This document shows positions 55,508 to 63,223 of a stretch of 64,000 nt of DNA, one piece after another. The notes beneath the pieces were generated by a model that was not told the origin of the DNA, made no database searches, and saw only the letters and a program-made list of their open reading frames with translations. The translations under genes and the position numbers were made by a program. Position 1 is the stretch's first letter. Every line of letters starts with the position of its first letter. The DNA lies in NCBI RefSeq assembly GCF_003260195.1, contig NZ_QEIH01000002.1, positions 186,001 through 250,000 of the forward strand. The letters are read 5' to 3'. This stretch comes from Lutibacter citreus (GTDB lineage Bacteria > Bacteroidota > Bacteroidia > Flavobacteriales > Flavobacteriaceae).

Positions 55508-55807
55508 ATGAAGAAAAATACAATTGCAATCTTTTTTTCAATATTATTTATTGCCTTTGTATCAATCCCTTCTATTGTAATTATACTGGATGATTCAATT
55601 GATGTTTCCATGTTCTACTCTACTTCAGAAGAAGAAAAAGGAAGTGAAAAAACAAAAGAAAATATAGTATTACTTTTTAATGAAAATTTAAGCGAAGTAA
55701 ATTTAGCTTCAATAAAAATTGAAGAGAATACTGAGTATTTTTTTAAAATTTATTCAAAACCTTTTACTGGTATTATATCTCCCCCACCAGACTCATTTAA
55801 ATTATAA
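55508..55807 (+). CDS. Small membrane or exported protein, function unknown
   Basis: 99 residues. A Lys-rich start and a hydrophobic helix (about 5-27) form a signal or anchor; a Glu/Lys-rich segment (EEEKGSEKTKEN) and a Pro-rich end (GIISPPPDSF) follow. A good -7 box supports expression. No family recognised. The 272 bp to the carbonic anhydrase gene hold nothing clear. Confidence 0.6.
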   Translation: MKKNTIAIFFSILFIAFVSIPSIVIILDDSIDVSMFYSTSEEEKGSEKTKENIVLLFNENLSEVNLASIKIEENTEYFFKIYSKPFTGIISPPPDSFKL

Positions 55808-56079
55808 TTTCATTACATTTTTAATAAGAGATAAGCTTATTATTCTTATTTTTAGGATAAATTTAGTTATCTCAAGATTCATATAGAAATTATATTAATC
55901 TCATTAAACATAAATAACTATTACTTGACTAAAAAAACCTATGATTAAGATTTCTTGATATAGTTTTAAGGAAATTAATAATTTTCTTGTTTTCGTATGA
56001 ATTTAAAAACTATTCAAAGAAATAACACCTAGCTTATTTTTAATGAGCCAAAATAACCGAACAAAAAAACAAAAACATA

Positions 56080-56709
56080 ATGAAAGCACATACTAAAGAA
56101 ACGCAAGCAACAATGACCCCTGAAAAGTCATTGCAATTTTTAAAAGAAGGAAATCGAAGATTTCAAAATAATTTAAAAGCAAACAGAAATTTATTAGAGC
56201 AGGTTAATGATACAAGTGAAGGTCAATTTCCATTTGCAACCATATTACATTGTATTGATTCTAGAGTTTCAGCAGAACTTATTTTCGACCAAGGTTTAGG
56301 AGATGTTTTTAGCATTAGAATTGCGGGTAATTTTGTAAATGAAGATATTTTAGGAAGTATGGAATTTGCTTGTAAACTTGCAGGAACAGAAGTTATTGTA
56401 GTTTTAGGACACACTAGTTGTGGAGCTGTAAAAGGAGCTTGTGATGATGCAAAATTAGGAAACTTAACTACTATGTTAGAAAAAATTAAACCTGCAGTTA
56501 ACGCTGTTAAACTTCCTGAAGATAAAAGCTTACGAAATTCATCTAATAAAGAATTTGTAAATAATGTGGCTATAAAAAACGTAAATCTAACTATTGAAAG
56601 AATTTTAAAAGAAAGCCCTGTTTTGGCTGAGATGGTTACAAATGGTCAAGTTAAAATTGTAGGTGCTATGTATGATGTTAATACTGGAGCTGTTGATTTT
56701 TATGAATAA
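56080..56709 (+). CDS. Beta-class carbonic anhydrase
   Basis: Interconverts CO2 and bicarbonate. 209 residues with zinc ligands Cys58 (HCIDSRV), His111 and Cys114 (GHTSCGAVKGA), plus catalytic Asp60/Arg62. The gene directly precedes a SulP transporter (55-bp gap), a pairing known for bicarbonate uptake or pH balance. Confidence 0.94.
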   Translation: MKAHTKETQATMTPEKSLQFLKEGNRRFQNNLKANRNLLEQVNDTSEGQFPFATILHCIDSRVSAELIFDQGLGDVFSIRIAGNFVNEDILGSMEFACKLAGTEVIVVLGHTSCGAVKGACDDAKLGNLTTMLEKIKPAVNAVKLPEDKSLRNSSNKEFVNNVAIKNVNLTIERILKESPVLAEMVTNGQVKIVGAMYDVNTGAVDFYE

Positions 56710-56764
56710 ATCAATTTATAATTTTAATAATAAAACTAAGAAATAACTAAATAAAATAAAATAA

Positions 56765-58627
56765 ATGAAAAATTTCTTTTCAAACTTTAAAGGAGATGCC
56801 TTTGGTGGAATTACAGCTGGAATTGTAGCCTTACCACTGGCATTAGCATTTGGTGTATCATCAGGTTTAGGACCAACCGCTGGGTTATATGGAGCCATTT
56901 TTATTAGCTTTTTTGCAGCTCTTTTTGGAGGTACAAACACTCAAATTTCTGGTCCAACTGCTCCGATGACCGCGGTTAGTATGGTTGTAATTGCTGGTAT
57001 AATAGCTGTAAATGATGGGGATGTTAACAAAGCTTTACCTACAATACTTACAATTTTTTTATTGGCAGGTTTAATGCAAATTGGACTTGGAGTTATTGGT
57101 GTAGGTAAATATATTAGGTATATACCTTATCCCGTAGTTTCAGGATTTATGACTGCTATTGGTGTTATAATTTTAATTACACAAATTTTCCCTTCAGTTG
57201 GTTATTATCCAAAGGAAGATGTAGACTTTGTAAATCAATTTAAACCTCAAGCCGAAGAGTTAGTCTTAGAAAATATTTTAAAAGAAGAAGCAGGCGAAGG
57301 TATTTTAGTTCTTGACAATTTTAAAGAAACTATTAATAGAGCCCAAAATATTAGTGAAGATAAAATTTTAGCAGAATCTCAAACATTAGCAGCAAAAAAG
57401 GCTTCAGGTGTTATAGGTACACTAAAAATACTTCCAAGAGCGCTTAAAAGTATTAACTGGTTAGAATTAGCCCTTTCACTAGCTACCATTTTTATAATTT
57501 ACGGATTTAAACGAATAACAACCGCTATTCCAAGTACACTTGTTGCTCTGGTTTTAGTTTCTGGTGTTGCAATTGCTTTTGGGTTTAATTATAGACCTAT
57601 AGAACAAATACCTAGTGGATTTCCTTATCCTGTAGTAGAAATATTTACAAGTTTTAAACTTGGTAGTGTTACACCTTATGTTTTTACCGCTTTAACATTA
57701 GCTCTTTTAGGTTCAATTGACTCTTTATTAACTAGTGTTGTAGCAGATAATATGACAAAAACAAAGCACAAACCTAATAAAGAATTAATAGGTCAAGGTA
57801 TTGGTAATAGTATTGGTGCAATATTTGGTGGTTTACCAGGTGCTGGTGCAACTATTAGAACTGTTGTTAACATTAATTCTGGAGGAAAAACTAGATTATC
57901 TGGTATGATTGCCGGTATTATGTTATTATTTATTTTACTTGCCTTAGGACCAATTGCATCTAAAATACCTGCCGCAGTATTAGCAGGAATACTTATTACA
58001 GTTGGATTAGGTGTAATGGATTACAAAGGTTTAAAAGCAATACCTAACTTACCTAGAGATATTAAACTTGGTCCTATTAAATTAAGTTCAGAAGTTATAA
58101 CTATGCTTATTGTTTTAGTATTAGCATCAGTCTGGAATCTTGTTTATGCTGTAGGAATTGGTCTTGTAATTGCATCTTTGTCTTTTATGAAAAAAATTGG
58201 AGACTTAACAGCCAAGAGATCTAATGTTAAATCACTAAAAGAAGAGGTGTGGAAGGATGAAGTTGGGATCTTAGATCATCACAAAGAAGAAGTTTTTATT
58301 AAACATCTTAAAGGACCCTTGTTTTTTGGATCTACAAGTGATTTCCAAAGTTTAGCGGCTCAAATTCCAGATTCAGCTTCCATTGTAATAATGCGTTTAG
58401 GAAGAATGCAATATATGGATCAATCTGGATTATATGTTATGGAAGACATGTTATTAGATTTAAAAAAGAAAAACATTGATGTTGTTTTTGTAAACCTTTT
58501 AGACCAACCAAGATATATGATGGAACGTATTGATATTATCCCAGATTTTATTCCTGAGGATAGAATTTTTAAAAGTTTTAAAAAATGTATAAAATGGGTA
58601 AAAGTAACTTTAGAAGATGAAAATTAA
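56765..58627 (+). CDS. SulP family anion (probably bicarbonate) transporter with STAS domain
   Basis: 620 residues: about 12-14 membrane segments (about 10-480) with FGGITAGIVALPLALAFG, the GGTNTQISGPTAPMT motif and LLGSIDSLLTSVVADNMT of SulP carriers; a C-terminal STAS domain (about 500-615; MDQSGLYVMEDML). The carbonic anhydrase partner favours bicarbonate over sulfate, as in BicA-like carriers; this is context-based inference. Confidence 0.92.
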   Translation: MKNFFSNFKGDAFGGITAGIVALPLALAFGVSSGLGPTAGLYGAIFISFFAALFGGTNTQISGPTAPMTAVSMVVIAGIIAVNDGDVNKALPTILTIFLLAGLMQIGLGVIGVGKYIRYIPYPVVSGFMTAIGVIILITQIFPSVGYYPKEDVDFVNQFKPQAEELVLENILKEEAGEGILVLDNFKETINRAQNISEDKILAESQTLAAKKASGVIGTLKILPRALKSINWLELALSLATIFIIYGFKRITTAIPSTLVALVLVSGVAIAFGFNYRPIEQIPSGFPYPVVEIFTSFKLGSVTPYVFTALTLALLGSIDSLLTSVVADNMTKTKHKPNKELIGQGIGNSIGAIFGGLPGAGATIRTVVNINSGGKTRLSGMIAGIMLLFILLALGPIASKIPAAVLAGILITVGLGVMDYKGLKAIPNLPRDIKLGPIKLSSEVITMLIVLVLASVWNLVYAVGIGLVIASLSFMKKIGDLTAKRSNVKSLKEEVWKDEVGILDHHKEEVFIKHLKGPLFFGSTSDFQSLAAQIPDSASIVIMRLGRMQYMDQSGLYVMEDMLLDLKKKNIDVVFVNLLDQPRYMMERIDIIPDFIPEDRIFKSFKKCIKWVKVTLEDEN

Positions 58628-58662
58628 TTTCTGAAATAAATTATATAATTTATTATAAAAAC

Positions 58663-58690
58663 AAAGACCACCAATTTCTTGGTGGTCTTT
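58663..58690 (+). terminator. Intrinsic terminator after the SulP gene
   Basis: Stem AAAGACCACCAA / TTGGTGGTCTTT with a 4-nt loop and a short T run. The rest of the 420-bp gap to 59048 holds only the control site listed next. Confidence 0.85.
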
Positions 58691-58943
58691 TCATTTCAAA
58701 AATTATTGTTGACAAAAACGAATATTATATGAAATGTAGGATGTATATAATTTTCAATACATATTTACAAATATTAAATAAAAATAAATATTATGCCTAA
58801 ACTTATTATTATGAAATTATTAAATTTAAGCTGTTAACTATAACAATTGATAAAGATTTTTTTTAAATATCCTAATTTCTACAACATCTTCCCATTAAGC
58901 TTATCTGCTTCAATATAAACCTATTATACACTTACAAAAAAAA

Positions 58944-59000
58944 CTTAATGTAAACTTAATGTTAAGAAAAGGTTTTTTAAGTGTTAATTCTATAAATTTG
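58944..59000 (+). promoter_or_regulatory. Direct repeat and -7 box upstream of the MORN-like protein gene
   Basis: ACTTAATGT occurs twice, 11 bp apart (58944-58952, 58955-58963), and a -7 box TAAATTTG follows at 58993-59000. On the other strand the repeat reads TTAACA-N5-TTTACA. Direct repeats with 11-bp period are the usual site type of OmpR/PhoB-family regulators. Confidence 0.5.
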
Positions 59001-59047
59001 AACATAGAAGTTATAAACGAATAATTCACCTAAAAAAATCATATATT

Positions 59048-59395
59048 ATGAAAAATTTATTAAACTTAATCTTATTATTATTTTGTGTAACGGCATTTGC
59101 TCAAGAGCAAAAAGTAGATTATAAAAAAACAGAAAATAATTTAGTTAAAGCAACTTACTATTTTACTGATAATGCATCAATAGTTGAAAGAGAAGGCTAT
59201 TTCAATAAAGAAGGTAAATTACACGGCATTTGGACAAATTATGATGTAAACGGGAACAAAACAACAATTGCTTCATATAAAAACGGAACAAAGGACGGTG
59301 TTTGGACTTATATTAAAAAAGACAAAATAAATTTAGTTACTTACAACAATAATAAAATTATTAAAGTAGAAGAAAAGGCATTGGCAATTAATTAA
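59048..59395 (+). CDS. Secreted MORN-like repeat protein
   Basis: 115 residues, signal peptide (1-19, ends AFAQEQ). Two to three YwqK/MORN-type units: EGYFNKEGKLHGIWTNYD, GNKTTIASYKNGTKDGVWTYI and a short third. Such small exported proteins are common in Bacteroidota and have no assigned role. It has its own promoter and terminator. Confidence 0.75.
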   Translation: MKNLLNLILLLFCVTAFAQEQKVDYKKTENNLVKATYYFTDNASIVEREGYFNKEGKLHGIWTNYDVNGNKTTIASYKNGTKDGVWTYIKKDKINLVTYNNNKIIKVEEKALAIN

Positions 59396-59416
59396 AGTCA
59401 AATTAATGTTCTAAAC

Positions 59417-59450
59417 AAAAAAGGGTGCTAATTAATTAGCACCCTTTTTT
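59417..59450 (+). terminator. Intrinsic terminator after the MORN-like gene
   Basis: Stem AAAAGGGTGCTAATT / AATTAGCACCCTTTT followed by further T. Confidence 0.88.
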
Positions 59451-59593
59451 GTTTTTTCAATTTTACTACAATGATCTCTTCACGTAAATAAAAAAGACTA
59501 TATAATTCCTTTAAAGCTTTTACTATTAAATATTTTATCTGAAAAATTACAGGTTACAAACTTAAATTTAAAACCAATGAAATTTAAACACAA

Positions 59594-59626
59594 TAAAAAA
59601 ACCAGTGAAAATGAATTCACTGGTTT
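59594..59626 (-). terminator. Intrinsic terminator of the 52-residue lipoprotein gene
   Basis: Stem AAACCAGTGAA / TTCACTGGTTT; on the minus strand it is followed by seven T. Lies 67 bp beyond the stop of the small lipoprotein gene. Confidence 0.75.
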
Positions 59627-59692
59627 AAATTTTATCTAGCATAATCTTAAACTTATATTAGGTACAACCTAAGTACAAATCAATGTAAATAA

Positions 59693-59851
59693 TTAATCTC
59701 TTTCTCTCATTACATGAGCACCAGCTGTTTCACCTCCTGTTGCTTGCTCTTGTGCATAAAGTTGCTCATCTTCTGAAATAGAATCTGAAGTACAAGAAAT
59801 AAATAATGTTGAAAATAATAAGAATGCGAAAATTAATTTGATTGATTTCAT
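59693..59851 (-). CDS. 52-residue lipoprotein
   Basis: ATG at 59851 to TAA at 59693. Lys-containing start, hydrophobic stretch and a lipobox FISC (Cys20), then an acidic tail (SEDEQLYAQEQATGG) ending MRERD. The full signal, complete frame and own terminator support a real gene despite its length. It lies downstream of the LytTR regulator gene in the same direction (179-bp gap), with LytTR-like direct repeats in that gap. Function unknown. Confidence 0.75.
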   Translation of the reverse strand: MKSIKLIFAFLLFSTLFISCTSDSISEDEQLYAQEQATGGETAGAHVMRERD

Positions 59852-59913
59852 AATAAAAGGTTTTTATATTTTAATGATTTTGTTTCTCTTTAACACTGTA
59901 AAAGTATATTATA

Positions 59914-59980
59914 AAAACATATTTAAATACGTTTTTAACCTTTTATTAGCAAAATCGCAACATTTATTAGTGAAATCGTA
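59914..59980 (-). promoter_or_regulatory. LytTR-like direct repeat and -7 box before the 52-residue lipoprotein gene
   Basis: Minus strand: TACGATTTC (59980-59972) and TGCGATTTT (59959-59951), 21 bp apart, inside larger near-identical 21-bp units (59942-59962 and 59963-59983). A -7-like TATGTTTT lies at 59921-59914, 29 bp further on. LytTR domains typically bind two direct 9-bp repeats 21-22 bp apart. Confidence 0.5.
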
Positions 59981-60030
59981 CTATTTATACGTGTAATTGG
60001 TTTTTAGCTATAAAAAATTAAATTGGTCTT

Positions 60031-60774
60031 TTAACTTACAGAAAGGTAGGAGTAATCAGATAATGATTTATTTATCTTTTTAATAGCTTCAATATAAGTT
60101 TTGGTGAAAGGCACTTCATATCTATTCCTTTTTATGGTGCATGAAAATTTCCCAAATTGAATTCTTGAAATGAAATTTTTATTAATCATATAACTCTTAT
60201 GTATTCGATAAAAATTATTTGGCAGTAAATTTTCAAAAGTTTTAAGAGTTTTATAGGCATTTACAACATTACCATCATTCATATAAAAATCGGTACTATT
60301 ATTATCGGCTTTTAAAAACAAAATTTCATCAGTATTAAGATATTGGTAATCTTTATACGACTTTAAACAAATACTTTTTTTTGATTGAGATGGAACCTTT
60401 TTAAGTACTTTTAAAATAGATTTCCTAATTTCCAATTCAGACAAAGGCTTCAATAAAAAATCAAAAAAACCACTTTTAATAACTTGATATAAGTTCTTTT
60501 TTGAACCTGACATAGCAATAAAAACTGGAAAATTCTCATTAAATAAATTCAACTCCCTTGCAAATTCAAAAGGATTTTCAAAAAGATTATCTACATTAAA
60601 AAAAACTAAATCTGGACTTTCTTTAAGAATTATATTCATTGCATCTTCATATATACTTGAAGTACCAATACAGTTAAATTCCATATAATCATCCAATACA
60701 TTTTTAATTGTTTGAATTGATTTAGAATCGTTGTCAATTATAAAATAATTACGTATTTGAGAAGTAAATAACAT
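60031..60774 (-). CDS. LytTR-domain regulator with degenerate receiver domain
   Basis: 247 residues from the ATG at 60774; a TTG at 60786 would add four. Receiver domain (about 8-120): the acidic pocket reads FIIDNDS, the phosphoacceptor position is Asn60 (LVFFNVDN instead of xDxxMP), Lys is kept in LLKPL. LytTR DNA-binding domain (about 130-230): YLNTDEILFLKAD, FYRIHKSYMINKNFI, EVPFTKTY. Lack of the Asp suggests phosphorylation-independent control. No sensor kinase adjoins it; two small genes flank it. Confidence 0.85.
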   Translation of the reverse strand: MLFTSQIRNYFIIDNDSKSIQTIKNVLDDYMEFNCIGTSSIYEDAMNIILKESPDLVFFNVDNLFENPFEFARELNLFNENFPVFIAMSGSKKNLYQVIKSGFFDFLLKPLSELEIRKSILKVLKKVPSQSKKSICLKSYKDYQYLNTDEILFLKADNNSTDFYMNDGNVVNAYKTLKTFENLLPNNFYRIHKSYMINKNFISRIQFGKFSCTIKRNRYEVPFTKTYIEAIKKINKSLSDYSYLSVS

Positions 60775-60813
60775 ATGTAATATCAAAAATACTGATTTTA
60801 TTTAATAAAAAAG

Positions 60814-60844
60814 TACGGTTAAACCGTTCTTTTACTACGGTTTT
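60814..60844 (+). promoter_or_regulatory. LytTR-like direct repeat upstream of the 51-residue peptide gene
   Basis: TACGGTTAA (60814-60822) and TACGGTTTT (60836-60844), 22 bp apart. The first is also part of a palindrome ACGGTT-A-AACCGT (60815-60827), so it can be read toward the LytTR gene as well. The second ends 27 bp before a -7 box. Confidence 0.55.
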
Positions 60845-60871
60845 ATTTTTAAACTTTAAACTTAATAGAAT

Positions 60872-60879
60872 TAAGTTTG
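60872..60879 (+). promoter_or_regulatory. -7 box (TAAGTTTG) of the 51-residue peptide gene
   Basis: Perfect TAnnTTTG with no TTG at -33, as expected of an activator-dependent promoter. It predicts a leader of about 70 nt before the ATG at 60954. Confidence 0.55.
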
Positions 60880-60953
60880 CCATGTATTTGGATAAACATA
60901 TAGTTTAATTCGCTAGTTTACCAATCATTTAATTTTTAATTAAAAAGTTTTAA

Positions 60954-61109
60954 ATGAAAAATAAAATAAATAATGAAGTTTTAAAAATTAGCGGAATAAA
61001 ACCTTCAACTATTGTAAATAGTAGTAATGAAGAGTCGAACATGCATTATTTAACCGAAGATAGCTACCCGAATGATATTCAAGGTTTGTTTAATCAATTA
61101 GGTATATAA
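60954..61109 (+). CDS. 51-residue peptide, function unknown
   Basis: ATG at 60954 to TAA at 61107-61109. Starts MKNKINNEVLKISGIKPST, hydrophilic and Asn/Ser-rich, ends LFNQLGI; no signal peptide or membrane helix. Expression is supported by a promoter with LytTR-like sites upstream and a terminator downstream. The charged leader-like N-terminus and short polar C-terminus would also suit a precursor peptide, but no processing enzymes are adjacent. Divergent from the LytTR gene. Confidence 0.6.
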   Translation: MKNKINNEVLKISGIKPSTIVNSSNEESNMHYLTEDSYPNDIQGLFNQLGI

Positions 61110-61197
61110 AAGTACAAGCTAAAAATTAAAAAGTTTAGATTTTTTAATTAAATAATATATATTTTATTAAAATTCAGTTGCTATGAAAAATTGAATT

Positions 61198-61230
61198 AAA
61201 CCCTGAGGATTTTTGATTCTTGGGGTTTTT
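61198..61230 (+). terminator. Likely intrinsic terminator after the 51-residue peptide gene
   Basis: AAACCCTGAGGA pairs with TTCTTGGGGTTT (12 bp with three G-U pairs), loop TTTTTGA, followed by T. Confidence 0.6.
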
Positions 61231-61642
61231 AATTTAATATATTTAACTAAATAAGTTCATATAAAGTCTTTTTAAGCTTACAATAAAAAAATCTAAAAAT
61301 TATTCTTCAACTCAATAAATTGAATGCTTATATTGAATTTTCTAATTTTAATATAAAGGTATTATTATTGGGATTTTATTTAAAACTTAACAACACCCAT
61401 AACCTACTCATATTCAGAATTTAATAAAAAGTTAATTACCTCACTTTTTTAAACAATAACAAATCTGCTATATAAAAATCGATGAAATTACAGAATAACT
61501 TGTTTTCTTTCAACCTAAATAAGAATTATTTAGAGTTGATTCTAGAAAATTCTATATGTCTAAACTATTAAAAATACTACTTTAGAGCTTTATTCAATTT
61601 AAAGTGAAAAATAGATTTTTTAATCACCCAAAAACAAAGTCA
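61231..61642 (+). other. Gap upstream of the sugar transporter gene, with an inverted repeat
   Basis: No gene seen. CTAAATAA-GAA-TTATTTAG (61515-61533) is a perfect 8-bp inverted repeat and TCTAGAAAATTCTA follows at 61541-61554. Either could be an operator for the MFS gene. No good -7 box was found. Confidence 0.4.
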
Positions 61643-62971
61643 ATGTCAAACTCCCATAGAACAGATATCACTAAAAAAAATAGTACTTTAATTCCAATTC
61701 TTATAATTGCAAGCTTGTTTTTTATATTCGGCTTTGTAACTTGGATTAATGGAGCATTAATTCCTTTTATGAAAACTATTAATGAATTAACAGATGCTCA
61801 ATCTTACTTAGTTGCATCGGCTTCTTATATTTCATTTGTTGTTATGGCTATTCCGGCATCCTCCATTATAGATAAAATAGGATACAGAAAAGGCATGTCT
61901 CTGGGTTTAATTGTAATGGCTATTGGAGCCTTAGTTTTTATTCCGGCAGCTGAAGCACGCACTTATTGGATATTCTTAGCAGGTATTTTTATTCAAGGAA
62001 TGGGTATGACTCTTTTACAAACGGCATCCAACCCATATATTACAATATTAGGACCTATTGATAGTGCGGCAAAACGTATTGCTATTATGGGAATTGCAAA
62101 TAAGGTTGCGGGCGCTCTAGGATCTATTATTTTTGGAGCTATTTTATTAACTGGAATTGGTGAAATTAAAGAAAAACTTAGCTCCGTTTCTTTAGAAGAA
62201 AAAGAAACAATTCTTGACGGTATGGCTGATAGTGTGGTTACGCCTTATATTGTAATGGCTATCGTTTTGTTTTTATTGGGAATATTAATAAGAAAAGCTC
62301 CTTTACCACATGTAGAAGCAGATCCAATTGAGGAATCAGAAGAAGGGAAAACAACAAAAACTAACATTTTTCAATTTCCACATTTATGGTTAGGTGTTTT
62401 AACTTTATTTGTTTATGTTGGAGTTGAAGTTATTGCTGGAGATACAATTATCTCCTATGGACTTTCATTGGGAATGCCACCTGAAAAAGCAAAATTTTTC
62501 ACAATGCTTACATTAATGGCAATGGTAGCTACTTATGCACTAGGGGTATTTTTAATCCCTAAATATATTAGTCAAGCCTTAGCATTAAGGCTTAGTGCAA
62601 TTTTAGGAATTGTTTTTACCTTTTTCGTACTTTTTACAACTGGTTTTACCTCAGTTTTATTTGTAGCTAGTTTAGGTATTGCCAATGCCTTAGTTTGGCC
62701 AGCAGTTTGGCCATTAACTTTAAAAGGATTAGGGAAATTCACCAAAACAGCTTCAGCATTATTAATTATGGCTATTTCTGGTGGAGCAATTATCCCTCCT
62801 TTATATGGTAAATTAGTTGATGGAAACAAAGCTGAATTAATAGCCAAAGGAATGAGTGAAATTGCAGCAAATGCTGAAGCTGCAACATCAAGCTATTGGA
62901 TCTTACTTCCTTGCTATATTATTATTTTGTACTATGCTATTGCGGGTCATAAATTAGGTTTGAAAAAATAA
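61643..62971 (+). CDS. Sugar MFS transporter (FucP/GluP type)
   Basis: About 442 residues from the ATG at 61643 (MSNSHRTDITKK); a GTG at 61604 would add 13. Twelve membrane segments with the FHS family features FFIFGFVTWINGALIPF, the ASNPYITILGP motif and IPPLYGKLVDG. Brings in glucose/galactose- or fucose-type sugars by proton symport. No catabolic genes adjoin it, so the sugar cannot be named. Confidence 0.9.
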   Translation: MSNSHRTDITKKNSTLIPILIIASLFFIFGFVTWINGALIPFMKTINELTDAQSYLVASASYISFVVMAIPASSIIDKIGYRKGMSLGLIVMAIGALVFIPAAEARTYWIFLAGIFIQGMGMTLLQTASNPYITILGPIDSAAKRIAIMGIANKVAGALGSIIFGAILLTGIGEIKEKLSSVSLEEKETILDGMADSVVTPYIVMAIVLFLLGILIRKAPLPHVEADPIEESEEGKTTKTNIFQFPHLWLGVLTLFVYVGVEVIAGDTIISYGLSLGMPPEKAKFFTMLTLMAMVATYALGVFLIPKYISQALALRLSAILGIVFTFFVLFTTGFTSVLFVASLGIANALVWPAVWPLTLKGLGKFTKTASALLIMAISGGAIIPPLYGKLVDGNKAELIAKGMSEIAANAEAATSSYWILLPCYIIILYYAIAGHKLGLKK

Positions 62972-62986
62972 ACTCTTAAAAAATAA

Positions 62987-63014
62987 AAAAGCTGAGACCT
63001 AAATCTCAGCTTTT
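62987..63014. terminator. Bidirectional terminator
   Basis: Stem AAAAGCTGAGA / TCTCAGCTTTT with a 6-nt loop between the convergent transporter and tRNA genes. Confidence 0.85.
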
Positions 63015-63020
63015 CTTCTG

Positions 63021-63102
63021 TACCTCGAGTGGGAATCGAACCCACACTCCCGAAAGAACTGGATTTTGAATCCAGCGCGTCTACCTATTCCGCCATCGAG
63101 GC
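63021..63102 (-). tRNA. tRNA-Leu, anticodon CAA
   Basis: 82 nt, class II form. Acceptor arm GCCTCGA/TCGAGGT, D arm with GGCGGAATAGGTAGACGC, anticodon arm CTGGA-TTCAAAA-TCCAG (anticodon CAA), a variable arm around CTTTCGGGAG, and TGGGTTCGATTCCCA as T arm. CCA is not encoded. Reads TTG leucine codons. Confidence 0.93.
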
Positions 63103-63162
63103 TTTTAAACCGGATGCAAATTTATAAATAATTTTTGTCAAAAACCTAAAAAAAACAAGAAG

Positions 63163-63196
63163 TTGTTTAATAACTCTATTTTTAGTTTTAAATTTG
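63163..63196 (+). promoter_or_regulatory. Promoter of prs
   Basis: TTG (63163-63165), 23 bp, TAAATTTG (63189-63196), 27 bp before the prs ATG. Confidence 0.6.
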
Positions 63197-63223
63197 CGCC
63201 AACAAACAACAACATAACTTAAG

